Below are positions 1 through 5,154 of a stretch of 9,350 nt of DNA, one piece after another (positions within the stretch are counted from its first letter, which is position 1; each line of letters opens with the position of its first letter). The notes beneath the pieces were generated by a model. It was not told the origin of the DNA. It made no database searches and saw nothing but the letters and a program-made list of their open reading frames with translations. Position numbers and translations under genes: made by a program. Origin of the DNA: Oscillospiraceae bacterium (GTDB lineage Bacteria; Bacillota; Clostridia; Oscillospirales; Oscillospiraceae); assembly GCA_016290695.1 (NCBI GenBank), contig JAEEUX010000081.1:1-9350 (forward strand), in the 5' to 3' direction.

Positions 1-65
1 TCCTCGGCGCGAGAATGGATTACACGCTGCCAAAGGAGGAGGCCTCGCCGGAGGAAGTTCAATGA
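1..65 (+). CDS. C-terminal end of an unidentified upstream gene (partial)
   Basis: The reading frame that ends in TGA at 63-65 is open back to the window edge and encodes LGARMDYTLPKEEASPEEVQ. Its stop overlaps the nnr start codon as ATGA, which implies translational coupling and one transcript. In related Firmicutes the gene at this place is often acpS (holo-ACP synthase). The visible tail does not look like an AcpS C-terminus, and 20 residues are too few to identify a family. Confidence 0.5.
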   Translation, partial: LGARMDYTLPKEEASPEEVQ

Positions 66-1585
66 AGCTTGTCGATTCTGAGCTTTCGCGCAGGCTTGAC
101 AGGAACACGATAGAAAACCGATGCGTCCCCTCGACGCTGCTTATGGAAAACGCAGCCCGCGCGCTCGCGGAGGCCGCGATGGCGCGCCTTACCACGGATA
201 ATATGCGCGCAGCCGTGTTTTGCGGTTGCGGCAACAACGGGGGCGACGGGATATGCGCGGCAAGGATAATGCTTTCGCGCGGATATACCGTCCGCGTTTT
301 CCTCGTGGGCAGCGAAGCGAAGCTCACCGAGGACTCGCGCGAAATGCTGCGCCGCCTGCGCGAATACGGCGGCGACGCGGAGGTGTATTTTGGCGGGGAA
401 CAGCTTCAATTCGCGCTGAGCTCCGGCGTTATTATAGACGCGCTCATAGGCACGGGACTCAATAAGCCCGTGCGCGAGGACATGGCGGAGATAATCCGCG
501 CTATAAACGCGGGGAGCGTTCCCATTGTGTCAGCCGATATACCTAGCGGCGTCTCCGCCGACACGGGCGAAGTCCTCGGCTGCGCGGTAAAGGCGGACGA
601 AACCGTTACCTTCGGTTTTCCCAAAACGGGGCTTTTCATCGAGCCCGGCTGCGTTTACAGCGGGGAAGTCCATGTGGCCGATATCGGAATTTTTGCCGAC
701 GAGGCGATTTTGAGCGAGTCAAAAAATTATCTTTTCGGAATGGACGAGGCAAGAGCGGCTCTTCCCATACGCCCGCAGCTCAGCCATAAGGGTACCTTTG
801 GAAAGCTCCTTATCCTCGGCGGCAGCGTCGGCTTCACGGGTGCGCCGTATCTTGCGGCCTCCGCCGCCGTGAGAAGCGGCAGCGGCCTTGTTTACCTCGG
901 CGTTCCGTCGGATATTTACGAAATCGAGGCGCTTAAGTGCTCGTCGGCGATGCCGTTCCCGCTTCCTTCGGAAAACGGAAAGATAGACGGCGGCTCCGGG
1001 GCTGCGCTTGAGCTGATTGCGGCGAAGCTGGCCACCTGTACCGCCTGCCTCGTCGGGCCCGGCCTCGGGACGGGAGAAGCGCAGAGCCAGTTAAAGCGCT
1101 TTATTCTTGAAAACTCCAAAATCCCGCTTATTATAGACGCGGATGGAATAAATAATATTTCCGGCAATATAGATTTACTGGACAGGGCAGAGTGTCCCGT
1201 CATACTTACCCCGCATGAGGCCGAGTTTAAAAGGCTCGGCGGCGATATTTCCATGGGGCGCGTTTCTGCGGCGAGAGACTTTGCCGTGTGCCATTCCTGC
1301 ACCGTTGTTTTGAAGGGCCACAGGAGCGTTACGGCGCTTCCAGACGGCCGTTGCTTTGTGAACACCGCCGGTAATTCCGGCATGGCAAAGGGCGGCAGCG
1401 GCGACGTTTTAGCAGGCATAATCGCGGCGCTCGTCATGCAGGAGGATTTGGCTTCGGCGGTTCCGCTCGGAGTGTTCCTGCACGGACTTGCCGGGGACAT
1501 CGCGGCGGCAAAGTATGGCGAATATTCTATGACGCCGGATGATATTATCACTTCTCTGCCGGAGGCGTTCCTGCAGGGGAGCTGA
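62..1585 (+). CDS. nnr: Bifunctional NAD(P)H-hydrate epimerase / ADP-dependent NAD(P)H-hydrate dehydratase
   Basis: This is a cytosolic metabolite-repair enzyme. It epimerises damaged NADHX/NADPHX (R to S) and then dehydrates the S form back to NAD(P)H at the expense of ADP. The 507 residues contain both expected domains. The N-terminal YjeF/epimerase domain (about 1-215) shows GCGNNGGDG at 55-63, DALIGTGL at 126-133 and ADIPSG at 158-163, where D159 is the expected catalytic acid. The C-terminal ribokinase-like dehydratase domain (about 225-505) shows SHKGTFGKLLILGG from 241, VGPGLGTGE at 331-339, DADGIN at 359-364, LTPHEAEF at 382-389 and NTAGNSGMAKGGSGDVLAG from 434, with the catalytic Asp at D448. 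The length is normal for the fused form. GGAGGA at 50-55 lies 6 nt before the ATG, which also overlaps the upstream stop. Epimerase and dehydratase activities are inferred from motif conservation, which is complete. Confidence 0.95.
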   Translation: MKLVDSELSRRLDRNTIENRCVPSTLLMENAARALAEAAMARLTTDNMRAAVFCGCGNNGGDGICAARIMLSRGYTVRVFLVGSEAKLTEDSREMLRRLREYGGDAEVYFGGEQLQFALSSGVIIDALIGTGLNKPVREDMAEIIRAINAGSVPIVSADIPSGVSADTGEVLGCAVKADETVTFGFPKTGLFIEPGCVYSGEVHVADIGIFADEAILSESKNYLFGMDEARAALPIRPQLSHKGTFGKLLILGGSVGFTGAPYLAASAAVRSGSGLVYLGVPSDIYEIEALKCSSAMPFPLPSENGKIDGGSGAALELIAAKLATCTACLVGPGLGTGEAQSQLKRFILENSKIPLIIDADGINNISGNIDLLDRAECPVILTPHEAEFKRLGGDISMGRVSAARDFAVCHSCTVVLKGHRSVTALPDGRCFVNTAGNSGMAKGGSGDVLAGIIAALVMQEDLASAVPLGVFLHGLAGDIAAAKYGEYSMTPDDIITSLPEAFLQGS

Positions 1586-1593
1586 CGTTTGAA

Positions 1594-2154
1594 ATGAAAA
1601 AAATCGCGCCGATAATCCTTATCATTGCTTGCACTCTTTCCTCCTGCGCGAGGGAGGACGTTCGCGAAGAGTTTCTTACAATAAGAACGAAATATATCGA
1701 ATCGGAGAGCTTTTCTATATCAGCCGATATCCGCGAGGAACTTAAGGATAAACGCTATGATTTTTCTGTTGAGTACACGGGAAACGGAGATACCGGCCGC
1801 GTTAAAATAACGAAGCCGGAGGAAATAAGCGGGATAAGCGTAAGCTTCGGGAAGGATGGAAAACTGAGTGCCGAGTATGAAGGCATAAGCCTCATTTTGC
1901 CGGAGCTGTATGACGAAAGACTAAGCCCTGCCGCCGTAATACCGTTCGTGCTGAAAACGATTTGCTCGGCGTATATAAATGAATGCCGAGCTGAAAGAGT
2001 CGACGGGAAGGATTACATTTTCGCAGAGTTTGATTGCGGCGAAACGGAGAACGGAGATAGAATAATCTGCGCCGTTTGGCTTTCATGCGACGGTGAGGTT
2101 AATAATGCAGAATGTTCCGTGGATGGAGAAACGCTCGTTTACATAGATTTTTAA
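1594..2154 (+). CDS. Small predicted lipoprotein of unknown function, in the YdcC position
   Basis: This protein has 186 residues. The N-terminus is a type II signal peptide: MKK, a hydrophobic stretch (residues 5-15), then the lipobox LSSC with the lipidated cysteine at C18. The mature protein should be anchored to the outer face of the membrane. The rest alternates short polar and hydrophobic strands (for example FSVEYTGNGDTGRVKIT around 57-73), suggesting a beta-rich fold like the LolA/LppX/RseB group. That fold is inference. B. subtilis has the lipoprotein-sorting-like gene ydcC immediately before alr, and this gene holds the same place, so it may be a short divergent relative. Only 8 nt separate it from nnr and 20 nt from alr, so it should be co-transcribed. 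The nearest Shine-Dalgarno match, GGGGAG at 1577-1582, lies inside the nnr end with 11-nt spacing, so translation may be coupled. I do not recognise a specific family. Confidence 0.85.
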   Translation: MKKIAPIILIIACTLSSCAREDVREEFLTIRTKYIESESFSISADIREELKDKRYDFSVEYTGNGDTGRVKITKPEEISGISVSFGKDGKLSAEYEGISLILPELYDERLSPAAVIPFVLKTICSAYINECRAERVDGKDYIFAEFDCGETENGDRIICAVWLSCDGEVNNAECSVDGETLVYIDF

Positions 2155-2174
2155 GGAAGTGCTAAAAGAAAACA

Positions 2175-3308
2175 ATGTACGAACAAATGAAACGCTGTTG
2201 GGCGGAGGTTTCACTTTCGGCTCTCGAGCATAACTACAAAGAAATTAAAAACAAGATAGGCAGGGATTGCCGCTTCCTCGGAATAGTCAAGGCCGACGCC
2301 TACGGCCACGGAGCTGTCGCTGTGTCGAAAAAGCTCGAGGAGCTTGGCGCGGATTATCTTGCCGTCGCCTTTATAGACGAGGCTGTGAATCTGCGAAATA
2401 ACGGCGTAAAGCTGCCTATCCTCATACTCGGCTTCACGCCGCCGGAATTTACCTCGGAGCTTATTCAGTATGAGCTTACGCAGTCCGTCGGTTCGCTTAC
2501 GGCGGCGAAGGAATACTCAGCCGAGGCGGAGAAGGCGGGCAGAAAGCTTAAATGCCACCTGAAGCTTGACAGCGGCATGGGCAGAATGGGCTTTACTCCC
2601 GGCACGCCCGCAAGCGAGCTTACGGCGGCGGTCAAACAGCCGTGGCTCGATTTTGAAGGCGCGTTCACGCATTTTGCCGTTTCCGATATGCCGGGCGAGG
2701 ACAACAAAGCCTACACCGAAGCGCAGTATAACGAATTTATCACCGCTGTAAGGGAGGTTGAGCGCGCACGGGGCGCGGCTTTCAAAATTATCCATTGCGC
2801 TAACAGCGGAGCTGTGATAAACTATCCCCAAACCAAAAACGGAATGGTCAGGCCGGGCATCGTCCTTTACGGCTGCTATCCCTGCGAGGAAAAGGGCGGC
2901 CTTTCGCTTATCCCCGCGATGTCCTTAAAATGCAGAGTGGTCGAAATAAAGACCATTCCGGCCGGGCGCTCAGTGAGCTACGGGCGGCTTTGGACGGCAG
3001 AAAAGGATACGCGTATTGCCGTAGTTTCCATAGGCTATGCCGACGGGCTGAACCGCCTGCTTTCCGGAAAGATAGAATTCCTTATACGCGGCAAGCGCGT
3101 AAAGCAGATAGGCCGCATCTGCATGGATATGTGCATGGTTGACCTTGAGGGCGCTGAGGATGTCCGGATAGGCGACGAGGTGCTTGTTTTCGGAAGGGAT
3201 GCTTCCGGCTCTATTCCCGTTGAAACACAGTCCGATATTCTGGGCACCATCTCCTATGAGATACTTTGCTCAGTCTCCTCGCGCGTTCCTAGGGTTTACA
3301 CGGAATGA
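2175..3308 (+). CDS. alr: Alanine racemase
   Basis: This PLP-dependent cytosolic enzyme interconverts L- and D-alanine and supplies D-Ala for peptidoglycan. The 377 residues match the usual length. The N-terminal TIM-barrel domain carries the PLP-binding lysine K39 in VKADAYGHG, followed by SGMGRMGF (133-140), HCANSG (207-212) and RPGIVLYG (226-233). The C-terminal beta domain carries the second catalytic base Y288 in SIGYADG and the substrate-pocket motif RICMDM (M317, D318). All catalytic residues appear intact. ATG at 2175 is used here; ATG at 2187 (MKRCWAEV) would also leave the fold whole. GGAAGT at 2155-2160 is about 14 nt from the first ATG, so the start is not firmly fixed. The gene ends the nnr-lipoprotein-alr operon. 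In many Firmicutes a mazEF pair follows directly, but here only mazF does. Confidence 0.97.
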   Translation: MYEQMKRCWAEVSLSALEHNYKEIKNKIGRDCRFLGIVKADAYGHGAVAVSKKLEELGADYLAVAFIDEAVNLRNNGVKLPILILGFTPPEFTSELIQYELTQSVGSLTAAKEYSAEAEKAGRKLKCHLKLDSGMGRMGFTPGTPASELTAAVKQPWLDFEGAFTHFAVSDMPGEDNKAYTEAQYNEFITAVREVERARGAAFKIIHCANSGAVINYPQTKNGMVRPGIVLYGCYPCEEKGGLSLIPAMSLKCRVVEIKTIPAGRSVSYGRLWTAEKDTRIAVVSIGYADGLNRLLSGKIEFLIRGKRVKQIGRICMDMCMVDLEGAEDVRIGDEVLVFGRDASGSIPVETQSDILGTISYEILCSVSSRVPRVYTE

Positions 3309-3329
3309 GCCGCTGCGGCATATAATATT

Positions 3330-3403
3330 CCTGCGGGAGACGATCTCTGCAGGTCTGACAAAAAGGCTTCTGCCTTGTATATAATCCGTCTCTTCAGGGA
3401 AGA
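3330..3403 (+). other. Run of three hairpins in the alr-mazF interval
   Basis: Three potential RNA hairpins follow each other. The first pairs 3330-3340 with 3344-3353 (CCTGC/GCAGG plus an inner GGAGA/TCTCT stem, one bulged G, loop CGA). The second pairs AAGGC 3363-3367 with GCCTT 3372-3376 (loop TTCT). The third pairs TCTTC 3391-3395 with GAAGA 3399-3403 (loop AGG). None is followed by a T-run on the + strand, so none is a standard intrinsic terminator for alr. On the - strand the second is followed by TTTTT, but no gene there needs a terminator. The role is unknown. Confidence 0.4.
3355..3385 (+). promoter_or_regulatory. Candidate promoter for mazF
   Basis: A CTGACA box at 3355-3360 precedes TATATAAT at 3378-3385. 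The spacer is 17 nt if TATATA is the -10 and 19 nt if TATAAT (3380-3385) is used. Another TATAAT lies at 3321-3326 with TTTACA at 3295-3300, but its 20-nt spacer is poor. Either would give mazF its own transcript with a leader of about 80-140 nt. Confidence 0.4.
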
Positions 3404-3469
3404 ATCAATACATGGTTACATATTTTGCTTGTAGCCTGAATTTATGTCTTCCGCCGGAGAGTGAACGCT

Positions 3470-3829
3470 TTGAACAACAGTGTAAAACGAGGAGATATTT
3501 TTTATGCCGACCTCAGTCCCGTTGTCGGCAGCGAGCAGGGCGGTATGCGCCCGGTTCTTATCGTACAAAACGACGTTGGCAACCGCCACAGCCCCACGGT
3601 TATCGCCGCGGCGATTACATCGCAAATCAATAAGGCAAAGCTTCCCACGCATATCGAGCTAGGAGCGAAAACCTACGGTCTGAGCCGCGATTCCGTTATT
3701 CTGCTCGAGCAAATACGGACGATCGACAAAAAACGCCTCAGAGAACGAATGGGGAAGCTTGACGATAATCTGATGGGCCGCGTCGATAATGCGATAGCTG
3801 TCAGTTTCGGACTGAGCGGAAATACCTGA
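3470..3829 (+). CDS. mazF: MazF/NdoA (EndoA) family mRNA interferase toxin without an adjacent antitoxin
   Basis: This is a ribosome-independent endoribonuclease that cuts single-stranded RNA; characterised Firmicute members cut at UACAU. The 119 residues closely resemble B. subtilis NdoA throughout, including VKRGDIFYADLSPVVGSEQG (5-24), MRPVLIVQND, AAITSQI, KLPTHIEL, DSVILLEQIRTIDK and LDDNLMGRVDNA. The catalytic pair equivalent to R25 and T48 of NdoA is present as R27 and T50, so the toxin looks active. I chose TTG at 3470 because GGAGAG (3456-3461) lies 8 nt upstream. An in-frame GTG at 3461 overlaps that ribosome binding site and has none of its own. The usual partner mazE/ndoAI (about 90 codons) should lie between alr and mazF, but the gap is only 161 nt and contains no such frame. 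The start choice is moderately sure; the family assignment is very sure. Confidence 0.95.
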   Translation: MNNSVKRGDIFYADLSPVVGSEQGGMRPVLIVQNDVGNRHSPTVIAAAITSQINKAKLPTHIELGAKTYGLSRDSVILLEQIRTIDKKRLRERMGKLDDNLMGRVDNAIAVSFGLSGNT

Positions 3830-3838
3830 ATACAAGGC

Positions 3839-3861
3839 GGGGCGTGCATTTTGCCCGCCCC
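3839..3861 (+). terminator. GC-rich hairpin after mazF, no U-tract
   Basis: GGGGCGTGC (3839-3847) pairs with GCCCGCCCC (3853-3861) around the loop ATTTT, giving nine positions with one internal T-C mismatch. The sequence after it is TGCCAAAGAT, so a U-tract is missing. It may act as a weak terminator, a pause site or a 3' stabilising hairpin. A smaller hairpin (CCGC 3874-3877 with GCGG 3883-3886) follows just before the next ribosome binding site. Confidence 0.35.
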
Positions 3862-3903
3862 TGCCAAAGATAGCCGCATAAAGCGGTGCGGAGGAATTTT
3901 ACA

Positions 3904-4437
3904 ATGAAGTTACAGAAAATAGTCATTACGGTTCTGAGCATAGCGCTCGTACTCGTTTTTTGCCTCGGAATAGCTTCTGCGGCGGCGGGTAATTATGGTT
4001 CTGCGGACGACCCGCTCGTCGCGCTCAGCTATCTTAAGGATATATTCAAGCCGGAAATTGAGAAGGAAATAGCCGCAAATTCCGAGCTGAAGGCAGAGGA
4101 ATTGAAGCAGCGCTTTGAGGAAAAGGTTGCGGAGCTTGAAAAGAAACTTGAGACGGCCTCATCCAATTCAAGTTCTAATACATATAAGGTCATATCCGCC
4201 GAAAAGGGCAGCGTTATCACCTGTAAAAAGGGCTGCGAAATCCTTCTCCGCGTAGGCAGCGCGGCCTGCGTCGCTTCTGCTTCGCCGGGACTTATTGACA
4301 CGACGACCGCATCGACCTTAGAAAACGGTGCGTCGCTGGTAAAAAACCATATGTATATGGTCACGATAGACGGGCGAGGCATTAAGGCGACGGAGTACAT
4401 GATGGTGGTCATCAGAGGCGAGTATACCATTTCATAA
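3904..4437 (+). CDS. Secreted coiled-coil protein of unknown function
   Basis: This protein has 177 residues. The N-terminus is a Sec signal peptide: MKLQK, a hydrophobic core (6-24), then a likely signal peptidase I site after ASA (24-26). There is no lipobox cysteine, so the mature protein should be released or held by the wall. Residues about 51-86 (EIEKEIAANSELKAEEL and onward) are rich in E, K and L with heptad-like spacing and should form a coiled coil. A Ser/Asn-rich linker (86-92) leads to a C-terminal domain (94-177) rich in short beta strands. That domain contains two cysteines close together (C107, C111) and ends in NHMYMVTIDGRGIKATEYM followed by VVIRGEYTIS. I do not recognise the family. 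The start is ATG 3904 with GGAGG at 3890-3894; an upstream in-frame GTG (3886) would sit on that ribosome binding site. Surface anchoring or scaffolding would only be a guess. Confidence 0.85.
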   Translation: MKLQKIVITVLSIALVLVFCLGIASAAAGNYGSADDPLVALSYLKDIFKPEIEKEIAANSELKAEELKQRFEEKVAELEKKLETASSNSSSNTYKVISAEKGSVITCKKGCEILLRVGSAACVASASPGLIDTTTASTLENGASLVKNHMYMVTIDGRGIKATEYMMVVIRGEYTIS

Positions 4438-4485
4438 TTCAATATTTGCTCAAGTGCGCGCATATATATTGCCGAGGTGATGTAT

Positions 4486-5040
4486 ATGCGCGTTTATTAT
4501 GCCTCGCGCTGCGTGGGGGGCGCAGAAATCTTTGATTGCGGCGCGGAATACCGTCTTCGCGCGATGGTTTCCGGCGTACCGGATGGACCGTTCAGACTTG
4601 CTGCGCCGAAGCCCGGCGGGGGATATTATAAATTCGGCGTGATGATGCCCCGCGATGGTGCTTATGCACTGGAAAAAAACATTAAAAAACACGAAATCGA
4701 CGCCCTTAATATAGGCGAAAACACGGCTCTTTTAATACTATATCCCCATGAGCAGCGCGAAAACCCTGCCCGCATGGATTTTACCGAGCTTGGTTTTACG
4801 GACGAGCTCGCGCGGCGGCTGAATGAATACGGCGAACTGATAAGCCTTGACGGGACAAGGCTGGCGGCAGTCAGGCTCGCAAGCCCGGGAATAGACCGTA
4901 TGATTCATCTTGTCCTGCCTGCACAAGTAATTAAATCGGGCGGAGAGCTTTATCTGGCGTATCCTATACCGGCGGAGAAAGACCCGGCGCGGAGAAAGAC
5001 CCGGCGGAATGAGCCCTCAAAGCTCCTTGATAATAAATAA
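4486..5040 (+). CDS. Uncharacterised protein with a frameshifted C-terminal tail
   Basis: This protein has 184 residues and no signal peptide or membrane segment, so it should be cytosolic. GAGGTGAT (4474-4481), a near-perfect anti-SD match, fixes the start at ATG 4486; the in-frame GTG 4477 and ATG 4480 lie within that site. The N-terminal third (ASRCVGGAEIFDCG, then a Gly/Pro-rich PKPGGGYYKFGVMMP at about 41-55) and the middle (LNIGENTALLILYPHEQ, about 74-90) suggest a compact mixed alpha/beta fold. I do not recognise a family. A perfect 17-bp tandem duplication at 4973-5006 changes the frame at residue 169. The resulting tail (RRKTRRNEPSKLLDNK) is basic and unlike the body. With one copy the protein would end AEKDPAE-stop at 169 residues. 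The gene starts 48 nt after the secreted coiled-coil gene and probably shares its transcript. Confidence 0.75.
   Translation: MRVYYASRCVGGAEIFDCGAEYRLRAMVSGVPDGPFRLAAPKPGGGYYKFGVMMPRDGAYALEKNIKKHEIDALNIGENTALLILYPHEQRENPARMDFTELGFTDELARRLNEYGELISLDGTRLAAVRLASPGIDRMIHLVLPAQVIKSGGELYLAYPIPAEKDPARRKTRRNEPSKLLDNK
4973..5006 (+). repeat. Perfect 17-bp tandem duplication inside a gene
   Basis: CGGAGAAAGACCCGGCG occurs at 4973-4989 and immediately again at 4990-5006 with no mismatch. Because 17 is not a multiple of three, the second copy is read in another frame and the original downstream stop (TGA 5010-5012) is bypassed. Confidence 0.97.
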
Positions 5041-5050
5041 TTTCATTTTC

Positions 5051-5064
5051 GTTGTTATTACAAC
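5051..5064 (+). promoter_or_regulatory. Inverted repeat upstream of the asr promoter, candidate activator site
   Basis: GTTGT-TATT-ACAAC is a perfect 5-bp inverted repeat with a 4-nt centre. Its midpoint (5057.5) is about 41.5 nt upstream of the predicted start near 5099, the classic position for an activator touching RNA polymerase at a promoter with a weak -35. It does not fit the FNR or Rex consensus, so the regulator is unknown. Confidence 0.4.
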
Positions 5065-5083
5065 CGAATTGTTTTGCCGAATC

Positions 5084-5092
5084 TGTTATAAT
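5084..5092 (+). promoter_or_regulatory. Extended -10 promoter of the asrABC operon
   Basis: TGTTATAAT is a perfect extended -10 (TGn-TATAAT). The -35 position (about 5064-5069, CCGAAT) has no resemblance to TTGACA. Transcription should start near 5098-5100, giving an untranslated leader of about 56 nt. A consensus extended -10 with no -35 suggests dependence on an activator. Confidence 0.65.
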
Positions 5093-5120
5093 GCGTACAT
5101 AAATTGATAAACGGACGTTA

Positions 5121-5139
5121 AAACAACTGAAAAGTGTTT
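5121..5139 (+). other. Small GAAA-loop hairpin touching the asrA ribosome binding site
   Basis: AAACA(A)CT at 5121-5128 pairs with AGTGTTT at 5133-5139 around a GAAA tetraloop, with one bulged A. It ends directly before AGGAGGA (5140-5146), the asrA Shine-Dalgarno sequence. It could modulate initiation or protect the 5' end. It is AT-rich and modest in stability. Confidence 0.35.
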
Positions 5140-5154
5140 AGGAGGAATTAATTT

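Noticed and set aside
916..1551. A 211-residue open frame on the - strand inside nnr
   Set aside because: It is antisense to the conserved dehydratase domain and shows no recognisable domain; nnr motifs are continuous through it.
3363..3385. Minus-strand intrinsic terminator (AAGGC-AGAA-GCCTT followed by TTT)
   Set aside because: The stem is only 5 bp and there is no credible minus-strand gene for it to serve.
3412..3633. A 73-residue + strand frame overlapping the mazF start, considered as a hidden antitoxin
   Set aside because: There is no ribosome binding site before its ATG, it has no MazE or AbrB-like features, and most of it is the mazF gene read in another frame.
5051..5064. FNR or Rex site upstream of asrA
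   Set aside because: The half-site spacing and bases do not fit TTGAT-N4-ATCAA or TTGTTAA-N4-TTAACAA in register, so only an unnamed inverted repeat is reported.
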